A stretch of DNA of 64,000 bases from Gigaspora rosea. Taxonomy: Eukaryota > Glomeromycota > Glomeromycetes > Diversisporales > Gigasporaceae. Below are positions 1 to 12,935 of this stretch, one piece after another. The first letter of the stretch is position 1, and every line of letters starts with the position of its first letter. The translations under genes were made by a program, and so were the position numbers. The notes beneath the pieces are model-generated. The model did no database searches. It saw only the letters and a program-made list of their open reading frames with translations, and was not told where the DNA came from. The DNA is taken from contig QKWP01000350.1 of assembly GCA_003550325.1 (NCBI GenBank), forward strand, positions 66,159 through 130,158. Direction: 5' to 3'.

Positions 1-1
1 T

Positions 2-747
2 CTAAGTCATAGTTTGATTGAGGTAGTGGTTGGGTAGTATTAATAGTACTTTGAGAAAAGTATATTTTTTTGTTTCTAGTTTTGTAATTAATTTTCGTGC
101 AGATTCCCAATTGTGTTGGATTATATTTCTTGGTGTCCAAATCTCTTTTATGAACCAATCTAATAGATTGTTGGATGTTTGATGAAAAAATTTGTTGTGT
201 GTTTGGTAAGAAGTTGTTTTAGAGACTGAAAAATATTTTGAGGTATTGTGCCAAGAATAAATAGTAGAATACAGAAAGAGAGTTGAAAAGGAGGTTTAAT
301 AAGATTTTTGATTAATATATTAACAGTAATGTTTTCAATTTGAAGTTCTTGTTTGGTTTGAGTAATTATTTTGTAAAAAGAGTTTATAAGTGGAGTTTTA
401 ACTGAAGGGCAGTTAAATAAATGTAATATGTCTTCTGTTTGTTTACAGCTTGTACAGTTTGTTGTGAGGTATAAGTAAGGGTATCGAAGGTTTAGATTTT
501 GCATAGTTGGTAGATTGTTGAGTAGGATTTTGAGATAGGTTGTATATAAATAAAAGTTATAGTTGTAAGAGTTAATTATATTGAAAAATAACTGAATATT
601 AAATAAAGGTAGATTTTGAAGGGATTTAGGTTGAAGAAGGTTATTAGTGTTTTGAATAAGAAGAATATTTTTAATAAATTTGCGAAGTTTGAATGTGATA
701 GTAAGTTCTTTCCAAGAAAAGAAAGATGGAGGAAGGAGGTAGTTTGA
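2..747 (-). pseudogene. LINE C-terminal region with Cys/His finger
   Basis: The first part is open from 747 to 160 and reads 'SFFSWKELTITFKLRKF'. It includes a finger of C-x2-C-x7-H-x3-C type ('CTSCKQTEDILHLFNC') at about 470-420, like the zf-RVT finger that follows RNase H in many LINEs. Near 165 the sensible frame changes: 'NNLLDWFIKEIWTPRNII' continues to 'NHYLNQTMT' and a TAG at 4-2. So this module has one frameshift relative to the RNase H and one internal frameshift. Confidence 0.65.
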
Positions 748-748
748 T

Positions 749-1975
749 TTATTTCAATAAGTTTTTTATTAGTACCACTTTAGCAAGATGGTCGGCATTT
801 GTGTGTAATGCATTATTTGAGTGAACTTTAATTTTGTGTAAAGTTATTGAAATATTTCGGTAATTAAGAAGATAATTTATTTTGTGTATAATGTCCCAAT
901 TTGGAAATTTAATTAAAGTGTTTTGAGAGTATGGTAGATTCTGTAGAATTTGTATTGTAGATGCATTATCTATATGAATATTGATTGATGTATTATTTGG
1001 TATTATAAGCAGAAGATAGAAAATAGATTCAGTTTCTGCGCGTGTTGAATTTGGTGCATTTGGTATTGCTGCACAGAATTTAATTCTAATTTGGTTATCT
1101 AAAATCCAACCTATACCAGTTTGGATATTTGGTGTTTGAGAATGAACTATTGAAGTATCTGAATAGAAATATAGATTATTTAAGGGTATTGTTTTAATAA
1201 GATTATAGAGATGAATTAATTCTTCTTGATAAGAGTGAGTTATAACTATATTTTTAATCTGTTCAGTATTTTGATCTAGAATGCCAATTGAAAGATTTGT
1301 TGGAGGTGAGGGTATATATAGTTGAGAGTGTATTTGGCAAAGAGCTTGAATTTCTTGGTGGTTAATAGATAATTTGAATGATATAGTTTGGTCTATTTTT
1401 TGTTTTTGTGATTTGCATGTGAGATAAATTAAATTTTTTGGTGATAGTATTTGTGTTTGTGATGATGGAGTTAAGAGTATGGTACCAGGAGTATCAAAAT
1501 TTAAAGAATAATTTTCAATTTTAAAAGAACTTTCCATAATTGAAATTATCTTTCCAAGATTTGGTTGAGTTAGTGTAGGGTAGATAACCCAGCTATTCTT
1601 TTTTGATTTTGAAGTTGGAGGTAAAATAAGATCTAATGTGTTTAAAAAAGGGTTTATAGGATCTAATTTAATTTGCGGCCAAGTTTGTATTATAGATTTG
1701 GTATTAATTTTGTTTGAGAGTTGTTTGAACCAGAAAGGAGTACGACCACGAGTGGTTTTGTAAGTACGAAGATAGATGTTATTCCATGGTAGTAGGTAAT
1801 TATTGTCAGCAGTTAGAAGTTGTTCCAAAAAGAGAATTTTGTTGTTTTGAAGGCTTTTGATTGTAGAAGAATTGCATTTAGAGTTAAGAAAGTTATAAAT
1901 AGAGTTTAGAGTTTGATTTGGGAAGAAGTTTTGATTAATATTTAAATTGTTAATATTGATATTGTATTTTAGGAG
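749..1975 (-). pseudogene. LINE RNase H segment
   Basis: Open in the same frame as the reverse transcriptase, downstream of its TAA. The RNase H fold is recognisable: 'LYFYSDTSI' (first Asp), 'TRAETESIFYLLL' (Glu), 'INIHIDNASTIQIL' (second Asp) and 'HSNNALHTNADHLAKVV' (His and last Asp). So the four acidic residues and the His are present. A connector of about 230 residues between reverse transcriptase and RNase H has no recognised motif. The segment ends at TAA (749-751); the next segment continues in another frame. Confidence 0.8.
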
Positions 1976-4450
1976 TTAAAAGAGATAGAAAATGCAAGTA
2001 AAGTTGGTAAAGCGTTTGTGTTTAGTTTGGTAAATGAGAGTGTATTGCCATGTTTTAGAGAGCCATTCTTTAATTCTATATTCAAAAATTTGTTTTAGAA
2101 GAGGTGAAGAGTTTATAATTTTTTCAGTTATATTGCTTCCTGTATAGATACAGAGTTTGTGAAGTGTAGGAATATTGAGGAGCAAGGGGTTTGTTAGAAT
2201 ATTATTGCTTGTATTTAGAGATAGTTTAAGAGATCTTTTTATTTGTTTAGTTAGGAGAGTTGAAAGTTTGTTGATTTGTTGATTTGTTAAAGGTGTTGCT
2301 TGAAGAAGATATTCTATTGAAGGTGCGAGAATTGTATTGAAAAGTCTTGAGATTTGAATTGGCAAAAGTTTTTTATATTGGATCAGTTTAATAAAGTTTT
2401 CAATTTTTTCTATAATTTTTTCGAGAGTTGGTTTAGTTGAGCCAGTACCATTAAAAAAGATTCCTAAATATCTAATTGTATCATGGTGTTTTCGAAGAGG
2501 GATAGTTTCATTGTTAAAAGTTATAGGAAGTATGGATGAAGTATTTTGGTATTTAGATTTAGGGGAGATAAGTATTAAATCTGATTTGGAGGGATTTACT
2601 TGTATATTGTTAAGTTTATATAGTTTAGAAACGTCATTTAGTAAGTTTTGAAGTGAATTTGGATCTTCACAGTGCCATACTGTATCATCCATAAATGCTA
2701 GTGGGGGTATGGTAAGAGTAGGTGGGTTTTTTTGAGTTAGTTGTTCTAGTGGTGATAGAGTATGAATTTTAAGGAGTTGTTTTTGGTATTTGGAGTTAAT
2801 ATAATAAAGAATAGGATCATAATAAATTTTCCATAGGAGAGGAGAGTAGGTTTCTCCTTGTTCTATGCCAGAATATAATGATATGGGTTGTGTTGTACCA
2901 TATGCTGTAATAACTTTGGCTTGGCGATTTGTATGAAGATTTGTAATGAAATCAATGCTATTTTGAGGTATGCCAATTCTCTTGCATGCTTCAGCTAGTC
3001 TTAAAATATTAATTTTATCAAATGCTTTTGACATATCCTGGAAAAGGATCCAGGCTTCTTTATTGCTTTCTTTGTAATGTTCAATTGTATTAAGTAGAAT
3101 TTGAATAGGTGTATGTGTTGAGGAGTTTTTGGTAGCTGCAAAGTTAAGATTGCTTAAAAGTTTGTTTTGAGAGATAATATGATCAAGTCGTTTTGTAAAG
3201 ATTTTAGTAAGACATTTTTTGAGAGGTTCAATAAGTGAGATAGGACGAACTTGGTCAAGTGTAAAGTCCCAATTTGATTTTTTTGGAATAAGGTATATAT
3301 GAGACAATTTCCAGGTTGAGGGAATTTGTTGAAGTTGCAAGCATTTAGAAAGAAGTAGTCGAAGAGCATTTTGGCTTTGAGTTGAGAGAGATTTGATGTG
3401 TTCATAGTTAAGGCCTGAGGGTCCAGATGCCTTTTGATTAGGTAATAAAGAAATAGTTTCAGACCACTCTTTATTAGAAATTTTGGATAAGAGATTTTCA
3501 TAACAAGGTTCATATTCTGGGTGTGGTTTGTAAAGATTGTAAAATTCAGAATTTGGGGAGATTGTAGAAAGAGGCTGTTCTTGGTAATAGTTTTGAAAAT
3601 GATATTGAATTTGGGTTTTAATTTCTTCGGGATTTGTTAAAAGATTGTTATTTGTAAGAAGTCTGTCAAGATGTATGCTTGAACCGAATCTCTCAAGAGT
3701 TTTTTTAAAGAAAAGTTTTGGATTTTGAATAAAATTTAAGTCACGCTCTTGGAGTTTGACTTTAATTTCTTCTTGTATTTTTTGTTTTATCTCAAGTTCA
3801 ATTTGTTTTTTTAGATGTTTCTCTTCGAGATTGAGAATAGAAGTATATTGAGAGTTTGTGAGAGTTGTATTTAAAGTTAGAGATGAGATAAGGGTATTAT
3901 GTATATATTTGTTGTAATAGTTAAAGAGTGAGTTAAAGAATTTTTTTGATTTTAGTAGTTTCTTAATAGAAATTAAGTGCTTGAGTTGATAGTGTATAGG
4001 AGAGAGTTTTATTTTTGGTTTGTTTGAGAGGTTTTTAGAGATTTTTTTAAAGGGTATAAATTTTAATGCTGCTTTGTTGATTATTTTTTCGATTTGTTGC
4101 CAGGTTGAGTTTAAATCATTGATATTTTGAATTTTGCTTATATTAGGGGTGATTTTTTTAAGTCTAGAATCAGTAAAGTCTTGGTAATTAAGAATGTAAG
4201 TTTGTAAGGCATGTTTCCATAGAAAAACCTTCCTAGAAGGCTGTTTGTATTGGTTTTGTGGAATAGAAAGAATGACTTCAAGTGAAACTATATTGTGATC
4301 AGAGTTGGTAGAGACTGTGTCAAGAATATCAGTATAGTCTATAAGAGAAATAGATAAATTTGTCCATATTTGGTCAATTCTGCTATGTGAGTTTTTTGTG
4401 AGAACAAGTAAATTTAGTTGAGTTTGGATGAAAAAGTCAGTATATATCAT
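1976..4450 (-). pseudogene. LINE reverse transcriptase segment
   Basis: An 824-codon open stretch. It begins with the nuclease C-terminus: 'SRIDQIW' and the catalytic 'SDHNIV' (about residues 23-55). A basic, coiled linker follows. The reverse transcriptase spans about residues 310-660: 'NQKASGPSGLNYEHIKS' (motif 1/2), 'RPISLIEPLKKCLTKIF', 'FQDMSKAFDKIN' (motif A Asp), 'GIEQGETYSPLLWKIYYDP' (motif B) and 'FMDDTVW' (motif C, the catalytic Asp pair, in place of the usual YADD). The stretch ends at a TAA (1976-1978), but the same frame runs on into the RNase H segment, so that TAA is probably one point mutation. All catalytic Asp residues seen are intact. Confidence 0.85.
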
Positions 4451-5629
4451 AGAAGTGTGGTTTTAGAGTTTTGATAAATTGAGATTTAGGAAGAGAGGTT
4501 TTTTTTGGAGGATGTCGATCAAATTTAGGATTTGGTGTTTAATTAAAATCACCCATAAGTATGATTTTGTGTTTTGAGGTTTGAATTAAAGTGTTGATTT
4601 GCTTAAGTACATTTTTTCTTTGTTGTGTTTTTTCTTTAGTAGGATAGTAAATTTGAATAACTTGAAGAGAAATTGATGGTAGAAAGAATTCTATACTTAG
4701 AATAAAACCTTTGTATTCAAATACTTTGCCAATGTATTTGGATATTTGGTTGTGAATAAATAAACCTACTCCAGCTTGTCTATTGTTAACAGAAGGACTT
4801 CAAAAGTTTTGGTAGTTAATTAGGTTCTTAGAGAGTTGTAAGAATTTAGATTCTTTTAATGATAAGTGAGTTTCAGAAAGACCAAATATATCTATTTGGT
4901 TTTCTATAATGTGATCATAGATAAAATTTTGTTTAATATATGATGATAAACCATTAATATTAAGGGAATTAATTTGTATTTTTTGAGGGTAGTCTGTGGG
5001 TAATTGTCTAGAGTTAGATGATTTAAGTTCTACATCAGAGTAATATAGTAAATCTTCAAAAGGTGGGAATATAATATGATCTGGTATAAAGTTTTCATAT
5101 GGAAGATATATGTGTGCTTCTGTGAAAAAATGGTCAAATCAAGGATGTGGTTTGATAGAGATTTTTATATATTGGTTTGAATAGAACATAGGATAATATT
5201 CTTGTATATAATGTAAGAAAGAACCCACAGTTTGTGGAGAAGGGAGTGTCTTTAGTCTATGGTAGTAGAGAAATTTGTTATAACATGCTTTTGGGTTGTA
5301 TATTTCAAGGAGGTTAAGATTGGGGTTGATGTAGTTTCTTTCACTTAAGGAGTTTGTAGGTAGTTCAATTTCTTCATCACTAAAGTCTTTTTCAAGTAAG
5401 GATTCATCATAAATTTCTGATATTGGGAGGTTGTTAGAACTAGTAGCAGTTAGTAATAGAGAAGTATTAAAGGAGTGTTGTGCTTCAGAAGGAGATGAAG
5501 ATATGGTATCTGAAGCACTTTAGTTGTCTTCTGTAAAGGCGCTCGCTGTATACCCGGTTCTCACAGTGTGCAAGAAGCTAAAGTCTGCTCTGTACGTTGA
5601 GTCTGACCATCATTAATTAGTTCTTCCAT
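4445..5629 (-). pseudogene. LINE N-terminal region and endonuclease domain (broken)
   Basis: Read right to left. The N-terminal part is Ser/Asp/Glu-rich and open from about 5520 to 5140 with no recognised domain. The nuclease follows: 'NSLNINGLSS' near 4960, the metal-binding Glu in 'DIFGLSETHLS' near 4875, 'RQAGVGLFIH' near 4770 and the active-site 'LMGDFN' near 4545. In-frame stops lie at about 5521 (TAA), 5139-5141 (TGA, after 'KPHP'), 4800-4802 (TGA, in 'YQNF-SPSV') and directly after GDFN (TAA). Near 4445 the frame slips by two bases inside a TA run, just before the nuclease C-terminus, which continues in the next segment. The start ATG at 5627-5629 is a guess: it gives a short peptide in another frame before an apparent shift. 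Confidence 0.7.
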
Positions 5630-5689
5630 GTAAAAACTTTACTAATTAATTCTTACAAAATGCACTAAGTAAACTTTTTCAGCGCCAAA

Positions 5690-5885
5690 AAATATATATA
5701 ATTATATCTCAGACTTTGACCAGTCTGCAGGCTTCAGACCAGATCCAAACCGGACTCATAGTTGAGTCTGAGTCTGGTCTAAAGTCTGAAATTAGTAAAA
5801 TTTAGAGTATGAGTCTGGTCTGATTCTGGACCGGACCAGGACCAGACCAGACCCAGACTGGACCTAGGAGCACTAAGTAGAACTA
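5690..5885. repeat. GACCAGAC/GGTCTGG-rich simple repeat block
   Basis: Irregular runs of 'gaccagac', 'gtctggtc' and 'ggaccggacc' on both strands, GC-rich against the surroundings. It lies just upstream of the LINE. A related block is at 7785-8100. No reading frame is supported. Confidence 0.6.
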
Positions 5886-5986
5886 CCAACTGTTTATAGT
5901 AAAGGCTACTTACATCACATGACAAACTCATTATACAACATAATCATTTTTGGTAAAAAGGATTGGGCAAAATTGAATATCTTTAA

Positions 5987-7498
5987 GGTTAGAGGGTATA
6001 TAGATCATTTCTATTAATAAATGAGTAACCAAAAATATTTTTACTGTGAATTTAAAAGTTGCTACATATAAAAATTAATTTTTTACTATATAAATTGTAT
6101 TTATATACTAAGTAAAAATTGTTCATAATAAAAAATACATATTATAAAAATTTTATTAACTTGGATAAAATTTGATAAAGTTTTTATAGTATCAACTTTT
6201 GCGGGGCAGGGTCTATTCTGCGGGGTTGATCACAAATTGGCCAATCAAATCACGTGTAAACAATAAGTAAAATAGGGTTGCAAAGATAAAAACAACTATA
6301 ACTTAGGCTCTACTGGGACAATTTTAATGATTCAACTACCGTTAAAATCAGAAAAATCTCCTCTACAATTTTATTTAAAAATTTAATATAGTTACTTAAT
6401 AAAAAATTTCTTTATTATTAATGGATTGGATTTACCCTTTTGTACGAAATATAGTACATTTTAAAAAATGCATTAAAAATTTAAAAAATTAATAGCTTAA
6501 TTTTTTTTATATTCAAAAATCTAATAAGTATTCAAAAATAGTTTAGCAGTATTGTTTTTTAAATTAATAATAAAATTTTTATAAAAAAATTTTTTTTATA
6601 TATTGTATTTTTTGTAATTTCTAATGTACTAGATTTCGTACATTTGTAAAGTCAGTTATAATTATAATTTTTTAATATATTTGGCAAATTAAAAGTTTTA
6701 ATAAATAAAAAATTGTATAGGCTTGTTATAAAAAAAATATTATTATTAGTTATATTATAAAAATTATTACTTATATTATAAGCTTTTTTGAAAATTTTTA
6801 CAAATTATTACTTTACATAGTAAGCCATATGAGTTTAGCTAGAGTTTAAAAAATTTTTTGCTAATTAAATTTTCTAAATTCTTAATCAAAATTATAAATA
6901 TTTATTATCTAATTTCAATTACAAAATTTTTTTTAATCCTAAATTAGTATATCTCAAGTTATATTACTTTAAATTTTAAAAAAATTACATCTAATTTTTA
7001 TATATAAATTGGATATTTTAGTTATATAGTATTTACTAGCAAAAATTTCAAATTTAGATTACTTCTTATATATTAATCTAATCTTAAATAAAATTTTAAA
7101 ATTATAACTAACAAACTTATGTTTATAATTTTATTAATAGTTTAAATAAATTTATTTAGTAAAAAAATTTTTTATAATCAAAAATATTTTGTAAAATTAC
7201 TAGTAAATGTGCTAAAAACTAGGTTAAACTAGCAAATGCAAATTTTAAAAAAAATGTACAAAATTTAAAAAGCTATGTAAAGCTATGAGTTTTTTAAAAC
7301 AAGTAGCCCATAAGTTAAAATATTATTAAAAAATATTTAATTAAGTAGTTAATTTTAAAAATTAATAGATAATTAAGTTTAATTATGTACTAAATCTAGT
7401 ACAATGTACTAGATCTAGTACAGGTAAATCTTATCCATTAAATATAAAATTTTTAGTAACTAGGTTATTAATAGAAATAATCTATATACCCTTTACCC
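5987..7498. mobile_element. 1.5-kb non-coding inverted-repeat element flanked by TTAA
   Basis: The left end reads GGTTAGAGGGTATATAGATC; the right end, reverse-complemented, reads GGGTAAAGGGTATATAGATT. Both continue into 'atttctattaataa'. TTAA lies on both sides (5983-5986, 7499-7502). The interior is extremely AT-rich with short palindromes and no coding signal on either strand. Ends match the elements at 61719-62087 and 29339-29667. A TTAA target is the hallmark of piggyBac, but the ends start GGG and not CCC, so the superfamily is uncertain. Confidence 0.7.
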
Positions 7499-7784
7499 TT
7501 AAATATGAAAAATAAATTAATAAAAATTTTAACTCACTTTTTGACCAATCAAAATTATTGCACACAATAATCGATCTAATGACAATTAAGTGATCATTAT
7601 TTGATGACTTAGGATCATTTGAATTTTGATCAAATGACCAAGTTATATAAGTTTTCATGATATGATTATTAAGTGATTTGACAGTTTCATAGTTGATAAT
7701 TACAGGAAAAGACTCAAATACAAAGATAATACAAAGATAATAAAAAGATAATAATGCATGCCTCTTAATAGAGTCGCATTAGTC

Positions 7785-8100
7785 TGGCCTGGTCTCTAAG
7801 AGAACCATTATCATAGTGTTTATGGTCCCGGTCCGGTCTAGTTCTTCAGTCCTATAACGGTCCTTTAATAATTATTCCATCTTAATGCATAAAATTTTAT
7901 TGGCCAAAAATTTCATAATTATTTACTATCAGATGTAACCAAAAATCATATAATCTATATTACACCTGATCAAAAAATTTGATTGGGTGATACAAATATC
8001 ATAGTTATGTTTACAAGGCTAGTCCCAGAACCGGTCCTTTAATGGTCCCACAGTCCTTATCAGATCCAGTCCAGGACCGGTCCTGGACCGGTCTTTCAGA
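7785..8100. repeat. GGTCC-rich block with a 20-bp perfect palindrome
   Basis: Runs of 'ggtcccggtccgg' at 7826-7840 and a perfect palindrome GTCCAGGACCGGTCCTGGAC at 8069-8088. Same sequence class as 5690-5885. A 60-codon plus-strand frame across it is composition-driven and not supported as a gene. Confidence 0.6.
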
Positions 8101-8224
8101 ACTGATGCATTCCTACCTTTTAAGCAGAATTAAAGTGGCAATAATAACCTTTTTTCTTACCAACAACCCAAAACTTATCATAGATATTTCATCTTTTATA
8201 AATTTTCCTAGAAATCTTTCTTAG

Positions 8225-11200
8225 TGAAAAGCTTTTTGGTGATTTACTTCGCTTTGGATTGGAAAAACTTTATGATTGCCAAGTCATTTTATTTTTGTCT
8301 ACAGATTATAAATAACATTTTCATAAAGAAATATGTATTGAATAATGTTAATTTATTTTCATACTGAACCATGTTTAAAATTAATAAATGATATTAATTT
8401 AAATTTACTATTGTTGTTGCTATCAGTTAAGAAGAGGAAATTATATATCTTAAAAGTCTTTGATTTAGTTTTATTGTCTAGGCATCCACTTATGGAAATC
8501 AGATCAAGATAATAGTTCATCCAATACAGAATAATAAATGCAACAAAATTACAACATTAACAAAATTTTGAAAAATTTACAATTATAAATAGTCACGCCA
8601 GAAACTTAAATAGTATCATTACAAAATACAAAAATTCATATTGTTTGCAATTACAAAGTTTTACAATTTTAATATCTTAATTTTTTTAAACATTCTACTT
8701 AATCTATTGGTTTGATTGACTAAAAAACGGTTAGTGTTTTGAAATTTTTGTATCTAAAAATATTTAAATAAGTACTAAATTGAATTAAAGTTGATGCAAT
8801 TCGGTTCACACTATTTGAAACTATTATGTACTAATAACCTTTAATAAATCTCTAGATAAATAATATGACTTCACTATATAAAGTTTAGTTATCAATATTT
8901 AGCAATGTATTACATATAGTATATAAAATAATATTTGTCTATCAAAATGAAAATTAGATTTGGGGATAAAAAAATTTGTTCTTATTTTGCAAAAAAAAAA
9001 TAATTTTAATAATTTTCTCTGTACAAATTAGTGATAACACTGAAATTGATTTTTGAATAAGGCCTATTTCGTCTTCATTAGAGAAAAGTAAATTTTTTAT
9101 AAGGAAGAGCAAATAAAATTATATAGATATGTTCTTTATAATTTTGTTTATTCAAAAAAAGTATCAAATAATTTTGTCTTTCAAGTAAAAGGTCAAAAAC
9201 AATTTTGTCTCAAATTTTAATTTCGGGTTTTAGAACCCGAAATACTTTTGTCCTCATGTATAGTACAAATTGCAATATTCAAATAATAAATTTTTAATAG
9301 CTATTTTGCAAAAATTTTTACTCTAACCATGTTCTTTTTACTTGTTATATAATCTTTAGGCTATATTAATATTTTAATTCTATCAAAGAGTTAATTATAA
9401 GCTTTTTTCATAAAGTTTATGAATTGTGGCTTTTGAAATCTAAAATAATAGTAACTCATCAACATTCTGATTAAATCTACATACTATTCGAGTTTAAAAT
9501 TGCAATTTTAAACCTTGGAGTACCATTGACTGAAATTAACTTCTGAAATTAGATCTTTTTGAATGTATTGATGAGTAAGTTTGGGCAATATCAGGCGCAT
9601 GAAATCATAACTTTAAGTATGTTCTAATTTCAACCACAATATAATAATGAGTAAATGTGAACAGAAGAATTAATATAAATGTTTGGAAAAATAGTAAGAA
9701 ATACAATTTTTAATTTATAAACAGTATTCACCAGATTAAATATTTTATATTGTATTTGAGCGTATTCTTTTATATATTTTTATTAATAATTAAAGTTATA
9801 ATTTTTTTAAAAAAAGTAATAATAAGCAAATTAATGTCGCATTAATTTTTCCAATAATTATTTCTCTGACATCACATATAGTGATAATTTACTAATAAGA
9901 TATATTTGCAATAATAAAATGCTGACTCTAACTCTATGAGATGCCTGGCACTATCGGGAAAGTGCAACAATGAGAACGAACCTATTTTAATAATTTTAAA
10001 ATTTTTGGATATGTTTTTTCTTAGTTTTTTTTTAAAATTAAATTATGATTTAGGGATAGAATTATTCATAAAAAAGTATATTTAGAGTTTAATGGATTTA
10101 ATTGATTTAAATAGGACCCTAAATATAAATATCAGCTGTGATAATTCAATAAGCAGAAAAAGAAGATAAATTAGCCTTCAATAAGTAGTATAAAATTGGC
10201 ATGATCTATCATTTCTTTTCTATTTTTATTTAAGTCCTTTGCAGCCATTTTTTTGTCCATGAAATAGTCCAAGTGCAATGATTTTATTTAAATACTGCCT
10301 AGAAATTGATGAGTTTCGAGCATTGATTAGTAACAACTTTTAAAATTTGAGTACCATTGACCAATATTCGAATATTTATTGAGTTTTAAAAACACATAAA
10401 AAAATTTAACATAGCAATAAATATATCAACTGTATTATTATCATTTTATTATTTAAGATACAATTTACATAACTGGTAATTCACTGATTAAAGCTATTCA
10501 ATTTTGACTGCTCCACATTATCTAATTTGTTTATGCAGTGTAATCTTCCTTACTATTTATGTTTATGTGGTGCATTCTTTTTTTACTATTTATCGTATTT
10601 TGTGTTGCTTTTGTGCATATGATCAGCAGTCAAAAATTCCTCTTAATTTATAAAAGGAAATTTTTATTTTTACACCCACCATTTTTATTATATTATTATT
10701 ATATTATATATTATATGATATGATATGATATTATATGATATTATATTAGATTCGAGAAAAAAAAAGCAATTGAATCAGTTAAAAGCACTTAATTCCATTA
10801 AAAAACTTTCTGTATGTATGTTTTACTTATGTTTATGCTTATACTTTCTGAGATTTTTTTAGAATTTTGGTTTTTTTTCTGATTTTTTGCCAGTATGATT
10901 AATTGATAATTAGTGATTGTTAAAGGCAGTAACAAAAAATTTTAATAAAAGAATTTGTTCTTTTTTTGCATTGGTTCAATTATGTAACGTAATGTGTAAA
11001 ATTTTTTTTTTTGCTCTTGTATAAATAAATAAAAATAAAAAAGTAGATGTTGTCTCGTAAATTCTCTATGTATAGTGTCACAAAAAACTAAAATAAATAA
11101 AAAAAATATGTTCTGCCAATCATAGCTTATGGCTTAGATATGATGCAAATAATACACCCTAACATGCACCTAAAAAAATAATAATAAATTAATAAAAAAT

Positions 11201-11375
11201 AAAAAAAAATAAAAAAAATCAACATCCTTAAAATTTTTTCTCACTTTTTTTTGAGTGTTTGAAAAAATTGAAAGGTACTATTACTGTACATTGCTATGTA
11301 ACTGATTACAATTATATTCTGCCAAAAATATTCATTACTATTGCTCAATCATATGACTTTATTTGGACAAAGAAG
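8225..11375. other. Gene-free AT-rich stretch
   Basis: No open frame of note, no RNA gene and no clear element boundaries seen on either strand. It contains a TATGA/TTATA microsatellite at about 10680-10750 and several poly-A/T runs. Confidence 0.5.
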
Positions 11376-11380
11376 AACAA

Positions 11381-11641
11381 ATGGGCAGCCGTCAATAGAA
11401 ATCAAGCAAATCAACATTTGAAAAAAAATTAATTTCTTAACTTTCATAGCTCATATCTCAATGAATTTAAAGCCATCTTAAATTATTTAATATTCAAAAG
11501 AAAGCTTAGATCATAAGCTTTCTTTTGAATATTAAATTATTATGATAGCTTTAAAATTCATTGAGATATGGGCTGTGAAAGTTAAGGAATTAATTTTTTT
11601 TCAAATGTTGATTTGCTTGATTTTTATTGACGGCTGCCCAT
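11381..11641. mobile_element. Near-perfect foldback (hairpin) element, 261 bp
   Basis: The two arms of about 125 bp start ATGGGCAGCCGTCAAT and meet at 'agcttagatcataagct' (about 11511). They differ at only a few positions. The 74-codon plus-strand frame over the right arm is a by-product of the palindrome. No target-site duplication is obvious. It looks like a foldback MITE or a recent inverted duplication. Confidence 0.8.
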
Positions 11642-11855
11642 ATAGAGGTACTATTCGCTATCAATTTCAAGCACAATATCATTATATCGAAATATCCAAA
11701 TTTCAAGGAATATTCCTATCCAAAACTAACTATCTGCCTTATAATCAATTGCACTTTTACATGTAAATGTCACCAAGAAGAATTTATATAGCATTAATGA
11801 GAATCGGTTATTAGTTTTATATTGCAGTGTGAGTATTATTACTTATCCATAGATT

Positions 11856-12813
11856 CTTCACTGCTATTGCAGCCATGGGGCCTAATTACAGCATGAGGTT
11901 CTTGTACTGCTATTGCGCTACAGAGACTAATTACAGCCTGAGGTCCTTGCACTGCTATTGCAGCCACGGAGCCTAATCACAACCTAAGGTTCTTGCACTG
12001 CAATTGCAGCCACAGAGCCTAATCACAGCATGATGTCCTTATACTGCTATTCTAGCTATGGAGCCCAATCACAACAAGAGGTTTTTGCACTACTATTGCA
12101 GCTATAGAGCCTAATCAAAATATAAGGTCCTTGCAGCTATTGCAACTATTGCAGCCATGGATCTTAATTATCAATTTGAGGTCCTTATACTGCTATTGTA
12201 GCTATAGAGCCTAATCACAACATGATGCCCTTGCATTACTATTGCAGCAGCAGAGCCTAATCATTAAATATAAGATTCTTGTACTATCTCTTTAGCTGCG
12301 GAGCCTAATTTACAATATGAGGTCTTGCAATGCTATTGCTACCATGGAGCCATTACTACCATAGAGCCATTGCAACATAAGATCCTCATACTACTAATCA
12401 CCAAACACAAAACACTTGCACTGCTATCACTGTTACAAAGCCTAATCATAATTATGAGGGTTTTGCCCAACAGCCAATTGCACTGCTATTGCCTGATTAT
12501 CAATATAAGGTCCTTGCACTGTTATTGCAGCTGCAAAGCCTAATTATACATAAGATCTTTGCAATGCTATTGCAGCCACAGTAACTAGTTATTAATTTGA
12601 AGTCCTTGCCTAATTATCAGCAAAATGCTATTGACCTAATCATCAATATGAGGCCCTTGTACTATAAATACAGTATGAGATTCTTGCAATGCTATTATAG
12701 CTGCAAAGCCTAATTATCAAATATAAGTTTCTTGCAATGCTATTATAGCTGCAAAGCCTAATTATCAAATATAAGTTTCTTGCACTGCTGTTGTAGCTAT
12801 GTGCCTAATTAAG
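11856..12813 (+). repeat. 46-bp tandem array, block 1
   Basis: About 20 diverged units of about 46 bp built on 'tccttgcactgctattgcag' followed by 'ccacagagcctaatcacaacatgagg'. Each unit carries the small hairpin CTGC-TATT-GCAG. Unit lengths vary because of indels. The array stops where the 12817-15717 element begins and resumes at 15721. Confidence 0.8.
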
Positions 12814-12935
12814 TTAGAGAGCTGCCGTAAATCAGGTGATTTCTATCTCTTAAGGGGCTACCTCTACCCACTCACACCTGACACTTATTAGCCAATCAAA
12901 TTACGCAAAAAATTTATATATTAATTAATTGATAA

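Larger units (their letters stand above)
2..5640 (-). mobile_element. Decayed non-LTR (LINE) retrotransposon, near full length
   Basis: One minus-strand reading runs from a possible ATG at 5629 to a TAG at 4-2. In order it carries an acidic N-terminal region, an endonuclease/exonuclease/phosphatase-type nuclease, a reverse transcriptase, an RNase H and a C-terminal Cys/His finger. This order is that of LINEs with an RNase H domain (I/Tad-like clades); the clade is inferred. The reading is broken by several in-frame stops and frameshifts, so the copy is dead. The 3' UTR and tail would lie beyond base 1, outside the window. No separate ORF1 with zinc knuckles was seen upstream. The A-rich-tail machinery of such an element could explain the retrocopy at 14166-15375. 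Confidence 0.85.

Noticed and set aside
3154..3513. 119-codon minus-strand frame inside the LINE
   Set aside because: It overlaps the reverse transcriptase frame in another phase and shows no protein features.
11542..12543. Short plus-strand frames in the foldback and in the 46-bp array
   Set aside because: Open by chance in repeats; residue use is not protein-like.
11856..12813. CRISPR-like array
   Set aside because: Units are contiguous and diverged with no constant repeat and unique spacers, and the DNA is eukaryotic.
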